Source: Geomesophilobacter sediminis (GTDB taxonomy: Bacteria; Desulfobacterota; Desulfuromonadia; Geobacterales; Geobacteraceae). From it: a stretch of 64,000 bases of DNA. Shown here in pieces: positions 8,172 to 15,592 of this stretch. The stretch spans positions 186,001-250,000 of the forward strand of contig NZ_JAEMHM010000001.1 of NCBI RefSeq assembly GCF_016458275.1, written 5' to 3'. The notes beneath the pieces were generated by a model. The model saw only the letters and a list, made by a program, of their open reading frames with translations. It was not told the origin of the DNA and ran no database searches. Within the stretch, counting starts at the first letter, position 1; every line of letters starts with the position of its first letter. A program made the translations under genes and the position numbers.

Positions 8172-8238
8172 GGTCGCGTTGAGGCACGAAACGACATCCT
8201 TCACGCGAATTGAAGTCGCGTTTCGTGCCTCAACGTTT
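8172..8238. repeat. Inverted pair of CGTTGAGGCACGAAACG repeats
   Basis: A perfect 17-bp inverted pair: CGTTGAGGCACGAAACG (8177-8193) and its complement (8219-8235), separated by 25 bases. It lies just downstream of the livK-type gene on the minus strand and could end or protect its transcript. Related single copies are at 3691-3717 and 63138-63163. Confidence 0.75.
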
Positions 8239-8253
8239 ATTGCCAATACCCCG

Positions 8254-9396
8254 CTACTTGGTGAGCATGATCCACTTCCCTTTGGTGATCTTCACCATCA
8301 CCAGGGAGGACAGATCGAGGCCGTTGTGGTCCTTGGGGCTCATGGTGAAGATGCCGGAGACGCTGGGTATTTTCTTGGCCTGTTCGATGCCGTTTCTGAT
8401 CTGCTCGGGGGTCGTGTTCCCCTTTTCCACGGCAGCGACGATCAACCGATAGGCGTCGTAGCCGAACCCGCCGAAGGTGGTGGCCTCTTCGCCATACTGC
8501 TTTTGGTAATTCAGGTGGTAGTCCTTGAGCAACTTCGCCTGCGGGTCCGACTTGGGCAGTGAATCGTAGATCGCCAATTTGCCGGCCGGATGTATCACCC
8601 CCTCAGCTGCCTCACCGGCCAGTTCCAGGTATTTATTGGTAGACGTGCCGTGGCTCATGTAAAGCGGGACCTTGATGTTGAGCTGCTTCACATTTTTGGT
8701 GATGATGGCCATCCCGGGGTTCAGGGCCCAGGCGATGATGGCATCCGGCTTGATGGCCCGGATCTTGGTCAGCTGTGCGGTCATGTCGGTGTCTTTGGGG
8801 GCGAACACTTCGTCCGCCACGATGGTAAAGCCTTGCTTGGCCGCATACGCCTTGAGCTGCTCGCGACCGGAGGTGCCGAATCCGTCGGAAACCGTGAGGA
8901 TGGCGATCCGCTTCTGATTCTTGCTGCGCACGTAATTGAGGAGCTTTTCGACGGCGATATGGTCGCTGGCAGCGGTCTTGAACACCCAGTGTTTGACCGG
9001 GTCCACGATCTTGCCCCCGGCCGCATTCGATATCATGGGGATCTTCGCCCGCTCGACCAGGGGGATGACCGCCATGCTTTCGCCGGTCGTGGAAGGACCG
9101 ATGATGACCTGTACCTTGTCCTCCTTGATCAGCTTGGTCGCCAGTTGGACCGCCTTGGTCGGATCACCTCCGGTGTCGTAGATGACGGTCTCCACCTTCA
9201 TGCCGTTGATGCCCCCCTTGCGGTTGGTCTCCTTCACCAACATTTCCAGGGTTTTCTTTGCCGGATCACCGATGAAGGCGGCCGGACCCGTCACGGCAAA
9301 CAACCCTCCGATCCGGATGGTGCCGGCGGCGAAGGCGCTGCCGCAGAACAGCATGGTTATGAATGCCGAAACGATTCCCACAAACCACTTTTTCAT
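8254..9396 (-). CDS. Branched-chain amino acid type ABC transporter substrate-binding protein (LivK family)
   Basis: 380 residues, with GAGGGG seven bases before the ATG. A signal peptide (MKKWFVGIVSAFITMLFCGS then AFAAGTIRIG) precedes a type I periplasmic binding fold: IGGLFAVTGPAAFIGDPAKK, NRKGGINGMKVETVIYDTGG, VQVIIGPSTTGESMAVIPL and FGGFGYDAYRLIVAAVEKGN. The family captures branched-chain amino acids, amides or other small carboxylates for LivHMGF importers. No permease or ATPase gene is next to it, so it must work with components encoded elsewhere. The ligand cannot be named from sequence. Confidence 0.9.
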   Translation of the reverse strand: MKKWFVGIVSAFITMLFCGSAFAAGTIRIGGLFAVTGPAAFIGDPAKKTLEMLVKETNRKGGINGMKVETVIYDTGGDPTKAVQLATKLIKEDKVQVIIGPSTTGESMAVIPLVERAKIPMISNAAGGKIVDPVKHWVFKTAASDHIAVEKLLNYVRSKNQKRIAILTVSDGFGTSGREQLKAYAAKQGFTIVADEVFAPKDTDMTAQLTKIRAIKPDAIIAWALNPGMAIITKNVKQLNIKVPLYMSHGTSTNKYLELAGEAAEGVIHPAGKLAIYDSLPKSDPQAKLLKDYHLNYQKQYGEEATTFGGFGYDAYRLIVAAVEKGNTTPEQIRNGIEQAKKIPSVSGIFTMSPKDHNGLDLSSLVMVKITKGKWIMLTK

Positions 9397-9593
9397 CTTG
9401 ATCCCCTCACTGGTTAATGTATTTCGCCGGCTCCCCGGATGGGGGGGCGGTCATAAGGAATTCATGTCTGCCATCAAGAGAGTGTTGCTGGGACATCGGC
9501 TTGTAATAGCATGGTTTTTACCTCCAGGGCAACATCAGTCCTTGAAGTACCAATGGGAAATATCCTTTTGGGGCTACACTTTCCCCCACAAAT

Positions 9594-9623
9594 GGAAAGG
9601 GGGCGCCAATGCGCCCCCTTTCC
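9594..9623. terminator. 13-bp GC-rich hairpin
   Basis: GGAAAGGGGGCGC and GCGCCCCCTTTCC form a perfect 13-bp stem with a CAAT loop. Neither strand has a clear U run after it. It may act as a processing or barrier hairpin rather than a classic terminator. Confidence 0.5.
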
Positions 9624-9724
9624 ACCTTACCTCACCTTTCCGGTTCCTTCATGTACCGTGTTCAAGCTCCATTAATTATCAAGCATCAGTTTCCCTCATT
9701 CATCAATTTATTCCGGGCTCGAAT

Positions 9725-9786
9725 AAGGGGGCAGGCACCAATTACCCTGTCTGCTGAATGTTTTTCCAATCAGGTGCCTGTTCCCT
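9725..9786 (-). terminator. Long inverted repeat after the Kelch operon
   Basis: On the minus strand AAGGGAACAGGCACC pairs, with one extra base, to GGTGCCTGCCCCCTT around a loop of about 30 bases, and TTATT-like sequence follows. It begins 22 bases after the stop of the first Kelch gene. It belongs loosely to the GGCACC hairpin family seen elsewhere in the window. Confidence 0.5.
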
Positions 9787-9807
9787 TCTTGCTTCACGGT
9801 ACGGAGG

Positions 9808-11823
9808 TCAAGGCCCCGGGAAGAACAACTCCGAACTGGCAAGATTACCGCCAAAAATTCCTCCGGTAATGAGCACCGCTCCATTGTCCAACAGGGTCGC
9901 AGTATGCTTGGTTCGGCGGTCGTTTAAAGAGCCGGTCAGGGTCCATGTGCCGGTAGCAGGATCGTAGATCTCCGCGCTGCCATCAGTGTCGGCGTCAGCT
10001 GCTCCTGAAACAAGCACCTTCCCGTTTAGCAATAATGTTGCCGTGTGTCCAAGGCATTGGTTATTCAAAGAACCGGTTTGAGTCCATTTGCCGGTAGCAG
10101 GATCGTAGATCTCTGCGCTGGCACGAACCGCCCACCCGTTATCTCCATCGCCTCCTGCAACGAGCACCTTCCCGTCTTGCAGCAGCGTTGCCGTGTACTC
10201 AGAGCGGTCGTAATTCAAAGAACCGGTTTGGGTCCATTTGCCGGTAGCAGGATCGTAGATCTCTGCACTGGCACGTACGTCGAGAACGGCACTCCAGGTT
10301 GACTGATCTCCTGTCTGACCTCCTGCAACGAGCACCCTCCCGTCGTGCAGTAATGTTGCCGTGTGATAATAGCGTTTGTAATTCAGAGAACCGGTTTGGG
10401 TCCATGTGCCGGTAGCAGGATCGTAGATCTCTGCGGTGGCGCTTGTGCTCAACGTGTCCGTTCCTCCTGCAACGAGCACCCTCCCGTCTTGCAGTAATGT
10501 TGCCGTGTGTTCATAGCGGTCGTATTTCAAAGAACCGGTTTGGGTCCATGTGCCGGTAGCGGGATCGTAGATCTCGGCGCTGGCGCGTGTGGCGAGAGAT
10601 CCAATCCACGTCCAGTACCAACCTCCTGCAACGAGCACCCTCCCGTCACGCAGTAACGTTGCCGTATGACCATAGCGTTTGTAATTCAAAGAACCGGTTT
10701 GGGTCCATTTGCCGGTAGCAGGATCGTAGATCTCGGCGCTGGCACGAGTGCTTCCACTCCCGCTCAGTCCTCCTGCAACGAGCACCTTCCCGTTTTGCAG
10801 CAACGTTGCCGTGTGGTCACAGCGATCGTAAATCAAAGAACCGGTCCGGACCCATTTATTTATGTTGGGTCCTGCCATGGTGGGCGCCGACACAAAATCA
10901 ACGGTTTTGACATCGGCGCCGCTGACCGCAAAACTGTTGTCCAGAGGAGCGAAGGCGCTGTTCCCATTCGAGGGGGTTACCCGGTATTCCCCGGCGGGAA
11001 CCGTGAAACGGTAGGTGCCGTCGGCATCCGTTGTGGCGGTCAGGGTCTGGTCTCCCTCAAGGGCAACGGTGACGCCGGCCAAGCCGGTATCCGATTGGGA
11101 AATCTTGCCGGAAATGGTGTAGAGAGCCGTGAACGTGGCGGTGTTGGTGGCCGGATTGGCAGAGTCGGAGGGGTTTACTTCAACCACGCTGGTATGGATA
11201 GCCTTGGCATCATCACTCACAAGAGCCGTGTACGTCAGGGTATGATTGCCGCCGGCAGTGGTGACGCATACCAGCTTGCCATTGGTGATACTCCATGTGC
11301 CGCTGAAGGTGGATGAACCGATAGTCGTGCTCCAGGTGCCGTCGGCATTGACTGCCAGTGTTCCCGTAGAGCCGGCGCTCGAATACGCAAACGTTTTGCC
11401 GGATACCTGCCCGGTGGTGAAGGTTGCGGTTAAGGTAGCAGTGCCGTTCGCCGGATTATCGGGGGCAGCGGGATTTACTTCGACGAAACTGGTATTGATG
11501 CTGTTGGACGTGGTCGAGAGCAGTGTGTAGGTAACCGTATGATCCCCGCCGGCGGTAGTCACGCAGACGAGCTTGCCGTCGCTGACGCTCCATGTCCCGC
11601 TGAAGGTGGACGAGGCAATCGTTGTGCTCCAGGTGCCGTCGGCATTGAATGCGAGTGTTCCGGTGGAACCGGCGCTGGCATACGCAAACGTTTTGCCGGA
11701 CACCTGGCCGGCGGTAAATGTTCCCGTCGGCGTGCTGTCGCTCCCTCCACACCCCGCCAACAACAGGACTGCAAAGCCCAACAGCACAAATACCAGGCGA
11801 CTGATCTGCAGCGTAGTTTTCAT
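9808..11823 (-). CDS. Kelch-repeat lipoprotein, paralogue 1
   Basis: 671 residues from ATG 11823, with GGAG eight bases upstream. A lipobox (FAVLLLAGC) marks an acylated, surface or periplasmic protein. Order: two tandem repeats of about 100 residues (GQVSGKTFAYASAGSTGTLA type, about 40-245); a carboxypeptidase-regulatory-like beta domain (TISGKISQSDTGLAGVTVAL, about 250-330); then seven Kelch motifs of the form HTATLLxxGxVLVAGG with SAEIYDPATGKWTQTGSL linkers, which should close a beta-propeller. Kelch propellers are interaction or glycan-binding surfaces; no catalytic residues are evident. It is the last gene of an operon with DUF3089, an NHLP-like protein and a near-identical paralogue. 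Confidence 0.9.
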   Translation of the reverse strand: MKTTLQISRLVFVLLGFAVLLLAGCGGSDSTPTGTFTAGQVSGKTFAYASAGSTGTLAFNADGTWSTTIASSTFSGTWSVSDGKLVCVTTAGGDHTVTYTLLSTTSNSINTSFVEVNPAAPDNPANGTATLTATFTTGQVSGKTFAYSSAGSTGTLAVNADGTWSTTIGSSTFSGTWSITNGKLVCVTTAGGNHTLTYTALVSDDAKAIHTSVVEVNPSDSANPATNTATFTALYTISGKISQSDTGLAGVTVALEGDQTLTATTDADGTYRFTVPAGEYRVTPSNGNSAFAPLDNSFAVSGADVKTVDFVSAPTMAGPNINKWVRTGSLIYDRCDHTATLLQNGKVLVAGGLSGSGSTRASAEIYDPATGKWTQTGSLNYKRYGHTATLLRDGRVLVAGGWYWTWIGSLATRASAEIYDPATGTWTQTGSLKYDRYEHTATLLQDGRVLVAGGTDTLSTSATAEIYDPATGTWTQTGSLNYKRYYHTATLLHDGRVLVAGGQTGDQSTWSAVLDVRASAEIYDPATGKWTQTGSLNYDRSEYTATLLQDGKVLVAGGDGDNGWAVRASAEIYDPATGKWTQTGSLNNQCLGHTATLLLNGKVLVSGAADADTDGSAEIYDPATGTWTLTGSLNDRRTKHTATLLDNGAVLITGGIFGGNLASSELFFPGP

Positions 11824-11853
11824 GGTAGTTCTCCGTATTCCGGGACGTCTCAA

Positions 11854-12936
11854 TTATTGATTCAGATACCTGGCAACGCGGTTGGCGGCGTTGGCGGCAA
11901 TGTTGCTGTAATAGAACGGGTAGTCGTAGCTATGAAAAAAACCGGGCGCGATCGGGCTCGGCCGCTTGATCGTTGCCGGGTCCACGGTGGAACAGAGCAC
12001 TACTTCTGTCGCAGAGTTCGGGTCGAGAGCGCTCGTGGTCGGGTTGATCGCGGCGATTTGCGCATCTGCATAGCCGGTCACGGTCTGCACGGGGAATATG
12101 ACATCGCCCTGGTAAAACGGGGCCGGTGCCGTTGCATCGAACAGGCGCAGCGAACCGGCATTGGCTGAGGCTGGCGCCAGGGTTGCCGTTCTGGTCCAGG
12201 AGATCGGGTTGATTGCCATGGCGCCGGGGAAGACCACGGGGTTTCTGCCCGTAAAGGAGGGGCTTTGGGTGTTGTACGAGATGATCACACCGGTATCATC
12301 CGGTCCCTGGGCGAATTTCAGATGGGGGTTCCGGTCGAAATAGTCCTGCGTGAAGGACCAGCCGATGGCGTAGGCGGCAATCATCCTCTGGTAGACGTCT
12401 GGATTGGCTTTCATGTAGTTTTGCAGCAGGAGCGCGACTATTGTTGACCCCTGGGAATGACTCACAAGGATGAACGGCCGGTTGTTGTTGTAGTTTTTGA
12501 TGTAATAGTCGAACGCTGCGATGACATCCGTGGCCGGAGTCCCGCCGATAAAGTCATAGACGGCGTCTGTAGACGGCAAACCAAGCGTGTAGACGGCATC
12601 CGCCTGCCGATAATAGGGGGCGTAGATATTGCCGACCGTGGCAAAGGCGGTCGCATTTTTCTGAAAGGCGTATTTGGCACCGGCCATCATCTGGGCGTTG
12701 TTTATTTCGCTGATGAGCGCCCCCCCCGTGCCTGCCGAATATGCAGTCGGATAGACGTAGAAGACATCGACATTTTTAACGGGATCAAGCTGGGAAGGAA
12801 GGGACAGCCAGTTGGCGGCCTTTGCATAATCGATGGCCACGGGAGTGCTCGTAGCGGCATTATCGCTCCCGCACCCAGCCACAAACAGACAAACCGAAAG
12901 AACTGCGATTACGACTACAAAAAATCTGTTTTTCAC
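11854..12936 (-). CDS. DUF3089 lipoprotein (alpha/beta-hydrolase type)
   Basis: 360 residues, GTG start with GAGGGG seven bases upstream. A lipobox (SVCLFVAGC) predicts membrane anchoring. The core shows the nucleophile elbow ILVSHSQGS, upstream VDVFYVYPT and ADAVYTLGLPSTDAVYDF, and C-terminal FFHSYDYPFYYSNIA with a possible catalytic His. This matches DUF3089, a lipase/esterase-like alpha/beta-hydrolase family of unknown substrate. It is separated by 30 bases from the downstream Kelch gene, so the two are probably co-transcribed. Together they could process or bind a cell-surface polymer, but no substrate can be named. Confidence 0.88.
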   Translation of the reverse strand: MKNRFFVVVIAVLSVCLFVAGCGSDNAATSTPVAIDYAKAANWLSLPSQLDPVKNVDVFYVYPTAYSAGTGGALISEINNAQMMAGAKYAFQKNATAFATVGNIYAPYYRQADAVYTLGLPSTDAVYDFIGGTPATDVIAAFDYYIKNYNNNRPFILVSHSQGSTIVALLLQNYMKANPDVYQRMIAAYAIGWSFTQDYFDRNPHLKFAQGPDDTGVIISYNTQSPSFTGRNPVVFPGAMAINPISWTRTATLAPASANAGSLRLFDATAPAPFYQGDVIFPVQTVTGYADAQIAAINPTTSALDPNSATEVVLCSTVDPATIKRPSPIAPGFFHSYDYPFYYSNIAANAANRVARYLNQ

Positions 12937-13031
12937 GTGATCCCCCTCATACTCTTGTGATTTCCTGCCGCATTATATTTTCCAACCTCAAAGGCCCCAC
13001 CGTCGAACCCTCACGGAATACGTTTCCCGCA

Positions 13032-13253
13032 TCAGGGAAGCGGGGTGTCTGCCCGCATCAACCCGGGGTTGATGCGGGCGGCAAGGGCGCCGATCTCCTT
13101 CAGCTCCAGTTCCGACAAAAAACGCAGCTCGGTGGGGGACAGAGTGTAGCCTTGCTGCACACATGCCGCCTCAAGCGAATCGCTCACCGCGCGGCGGAAG
13201 CGCTCATCGGTAATGAGTCGTCCTAACACCCGCTCAACCGCATCTTGTGCCAT
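13032..13253 (-). CDS. Small NHLP/Os1348-like protein
   Basis: 73 residues, with GGAGG five bases before the ATG. The pattern VERVLGRLITDERFRRAVSD, then LSPTELRFLSELELKEIGAL and ARINPGL, resembles the Os1348-type members of the nitrile-hydratase-leader-peptide (NHLP) clan. Other members of this clan serve as long leader regions of RiPP precursors. No Gly-Gly cleavage site followed by a core peptide is obvious; the tail after the helical region is only LMRADTPLP. No RiPP-modifying enzyme or peptidase transporter lies in this window. It sits between the second Kelch gene and DUF3089. Function unknown; the family assignment is from pattern memory. Confidence 0.6.
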   Translation of the reverse strand: MAQDAVERVLGRLITDERFRRAVSDSLEAACVQQGYTLSPTELRFLSELELKEIGALAARINPGLMRADTPLP

Positions 13254-13292
13254 TGCTACCTCCGGCCCAGAAATCTGTCCCCATCGGGACGG

Positions 13293-15314
13293 TCATAGCC
13301 CCGGGAAAAACAACTCCGTACTGGTGCGTTCACTAAGATCCCCAGTCCCTCCTACAACGAGCACCAGTCCGCTATCCAGCAATGTCGCGGCGGGAGCGCT
13401 GCGTTTGTAGTTTAAAGAGCCGGTTTGGGTCCATTTGCTGGTGGCAGGATCGTAGATCTCTGCACTGCCAGAGAGAGAATACGTTAGTCCCCCTGCAACG
13501 AGCACTTTCCCGTCTTGCAGCAACGTTGCCGTGTGCTGTCCGCGTGGGTCAGCCAAAGAACCGGTTTGAGTCCATTTGCCGGTAGCGGGATCATAGGTTT
13601 CTGCGCTGGATGTGGTATGGGCGGTACCGCCGTTAAGTCCTCCAGCTGCTGTAATTCCTCCTGCAACGAGCACCCTCCCGTCTTGCAGCAATGTTGCCGT
13701 ATGTTGACTGGACGTGTAAGGCAGTGAACCGGTATCCGTCCATTTGCCGGTAGCCGGGTCATAAATCTCAGCGCTGGCAAGAAAATCTCCCGAATCCCCC
13801 CCAGCAACAAGTACCTTCCCGTCTTGCAGCAACGTTGCCGTGTGATGATAGCGTTTGTGGTTCAAAGAACCGGTTTGGGTCCATTTATCGGTTTTAGGAT
13901 CGTAGATCTCCGCGGTGGCGCCAGTGCTTATTTCGTCCTTTCCTCCTGCAACGAGTACCCTCCCGTCTTGCAGTAACGTTGCCGTGTGACCATAGCGATC
14001 GTAAGCCAAAGAAGCGGTTTCCGCCCATTTGCCGGTTTTAGGATCGTAAAGCTCTGCACTGGCATGTGTGCTCCAAATCAACAGGGACGGGCTATTATGA
14101 CCTCCTGCAACGAGTACCCTCCCATCTTTCAGTAACGTTGCCGTATGTTCACTGCGCTTGTAATTCAAAGAACCGGTTTGGATCCAGGCGCCGGTAGCAG
14201 GATCGTAGATTTCTGCGCTGGCGCGCATTGTGTAAGAGAGGAAGACGAAATACTCTCCTCCTGCAACGAGCACCTTCCCGTTTTGCAGCAACGTTGCCGT
14301 ATGCCTTGCGCGCTTGTAAATCAAAGAACCAGTCTGGATCCACTTATTTATGTTGGGTCCTGCCATGGTGGGCGCCAACGCAAAATCCACGGCTCCGACA
14401 TCGGCGCCGCTGACCGCAAAACTGTTGTCCAGAGGAGCAAAGGCACTGTTCCCTTTCGAGGGGGTTACCCGGTATTCCCCGGCGGGAACCGTGAAATGGT
14501 AGGTGCCGTCGGCATCGGTTGTGGCGGTCTGGGTCTGGTCGCCATCCAGGGCAACGGTGACACCGGCCCAGCCGGTATTCGATTGGGAAACCTTGCCGGA
14601 AACAGTGTAGAGAGCCGTGAGCGTGGCGGTGGAGGTGGTCGGATTGGCAGGGTCAGCGGGATTTACTTCAACCACACTGGTATGGATAGCCTTTGCATCA
14701 TTACTCACAAGAGCCGTGTACGTCAGGGTATGATTGCCGCCGGCAGAGGTGACACAGACCAGCTTGCCGTCACTGATACTCCATGTCCCGCTGAAGGTGG
14801 ACGTACCAATCGTTGTGCTCCAGGTACTATCGGCATTGAATACGAGTGTTCCCGTGGAACCGGCGCTGGAATACGCGAACGTTTTGCCGGATACCTGGCC
14901 GGTGGTAAAAGTTGCGGCAAAGGTAGCAGTGCCGTTCGCCGGGTCATTGGGGGCAGCGGGGTTTACTTCGACGAAACTGGTATTGATGCTGTCTGACGTG
15001 GTGGAGAGCAGTGTGTAGGTAACGGTATGATCACCGCCGGCAGTAGTCACGCAGACCAGCTTGCCGCCGGTGATACTCCACGTCCCGCTGAAGGTTGACG
15101 TACCGATGGTTGTGCTCCAGGTGCCGTCGGCATTGAATGCCAGCGTTCCCGTGGAACCGGCGCTGGAATACGCGAACGTTTTGCCGGATACCTGTTCGGC
15201 GGTAAATGTTCCTGCCGGCGTGCTGGCGCTGCCTCCACTGCAGCCCGCGAACAACAGTACCGCAAAGCTCAAAACCACAAACACCAGGCGACTGAACGGC
15301 AGCATACTTTGCAT
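13293..15314 (-). CDS. Kelch-repeat lipoprotein, paralogue 2
   Basis: 673 residues from ATG 15314, with GAGGAG eight bases upstream. The layout equals paralogue 1: lipobox (FAVLLFAGC), two beta repeats of about 100 residues, a carboxypeptidase-regulatory-like domain and seven Kelch motifs. The N-terminal 330 residues are nearly identical to paralogue 1. The propeller loops differ more, as in YFVFLSYTMRASAEIYDP against the corresponding segment of paralogue 1. The last Kelch motif has lost its His (APAATLLDSGLVLVVGG). As the first gene of the operon it lies next to the candidate sigma54 promoter and TGTCC-N6-GGACA sites. A tandem duplication followed by loop divergence explains the pair best. 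Confidence 0.9.
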   Translation of the reverse strand: MQSMLPFSRLVFVVLSFAVLLFAGCSGGSASTPAGTFTAEQVSGKTFAYSSAGSTGTLAFNADGTWSTTIGTSTFSGTWSITGGKLVCVTTAGGDHTVTYTLLSTTSDSINTSFVEVNPAAPNDPANGTATFAATFTTGQVSGKTFAYSSAGSTGTLVFNADSTWSTTIGTSTFSGTWSISDGKLVCVTSAGGNHTLTYTALVSNDAKAIHTSVVEVNPADPANPTTSTATLTALYTVSGKVSQSNTGWAGVTVALDGDQTQTATTDADGTYHFTVPAGEYRVTPSKGNSAFAPLDNSFAVSGADVGAVDFALAPTMAGPNINKWIQTGSLIYKRARHTATLLQNGKVLVAGGEYFVFLSYTMRASAEIYDPATGAWIQTGSLNYKRSEHTATLLKDGRVLVAGGHNSPSLLIWSTHASAELYDPKTGKWAETASLAYDRYGHTATLLQDGRVLVAGGKDEISTGATAEIYDPKTDKWTQTGSLNHKRYHHTATLLQDGKVLVAGGDSGDFLASAEIYDPATGKWTDTGSLPYTSSQHTATLLQDGRVLVAGGITAAGGLNGGTAHTTSSAETYDPATGKWTQTGSLADPRGQHTATLLQDGKVLVAGGLTYSLSGSAEIYDPATSKWTQTGSLNYKRSAPAATLLDSGLVLVVGGTGDLSERTSTELFFPGL

Positions 15315-15412
15315 GGTAGTTCTCCTCATTCCGTGAAATATCCCGACAAGAGACCAAAGCTCGCAAATTGTTTAGCTTCCTGTGACATATTCATCTCCTG
15401 CGCTCGAAGCTC

Positions 15413-15428
15413 TGTCCCAAATGGGACA
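15413..15428. promoter_or_regulatory. TGTCC-N6-GGACA site 1
   Basis: TGTCCCAAATGGGACA is a perfect palindrome between the candidate sigma54 promoter and the second Kelch gene, about 100 bases before its start codon. It has the same half-sites and spacing as two sites upstream of the promoter. Confidence 0.6.
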
Positions 15429-15467
15429 GATTCGTCCCTGGCTAACAGCAACTACCACATAGGACAG

Positions 15468-15482
15468 GCGAGATGTATGCCA
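15468..15482 (-). promoter_or_regulatory. Candidate sigma54 promoter of the Kelch operon
   Basis: Read on the minus strand, TGGCAT-N5-TCGC has GG and GC ten bases apart and two departures from the TGGCAC-N5-TTGC consensus. Transcription would start near 15456 and run into the second Kelch gene. Paired operator sites lie about 80-110 bases upstream, the usual distance for sigma54 enhancers. Confidence 0.45.
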
Positions 15483-15534
15483 GAACCAATGATGAAATGT
15501 TTCAGGATGTTACGTGATGTAGCGTAGGGGGACT

Positions 15535-15569
15535 TGTCCCGGGCTGGACAGGTTGTCCGAAATGGGACG
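15535..15569. promoter_or_regulatory. TGTCC-N6-GGACA sites 2 and 3
   Basis: TGTCC-CGGGCT-GGACA occupies 15535-15550 and TGTCC-GAAATG-GGACG occupies 15554-15569, with centres 19 bases apart. Two adjacent dyads upstream of a sigma54-type promoter look like an enhancer for an NtrC-type activator. The gene for such an activator begins its 3' end at 15593, right beside them. Confidence 0.6.
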
Positions 15570-15592
15570 GCAGTGGGATGTGAGAAAGGTGA

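Larger units (their letters stand above)
7313..8253. other. Gene-free, repeat-rich stretch
   Basis: No coding frame here has recognisable family features. Contents: a GGGGACTGGC hairpin (7356-7384), four 21-base tandem units (7400-7483), nested inverted repeats around 7759-7827, and a palindromic repeat pair (8172-8238). The short open frames in 7647-8187 overlap each other on both strands and look like chance. Confidence 0.6.
9397..9807. other. Gene-free stretch with two large hairpins
   Basis: This upstream region of the LivK-type gene holds no supported gene. A perfect 13-bp stem (9594-9606 with 9611-9623, loop CAAT) sits in the middle. A longer inverted repeat (9725-9786) ends the Kelch operon coming from the right. 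Confidence 0.6.

Noticed and set aside
7647-8187. Short open frames on both strands in the repeat-rich stretch
   Set aside because: They overlap each other, contain the repeats and show no protein-like conservation pattern.
9808-15314. Kelch DNA repeats as mobile or satellite DNA
   Set aside because: The repeats are in frame, about 57-65 codons each, and encode intact propeller blades in both paralogues.
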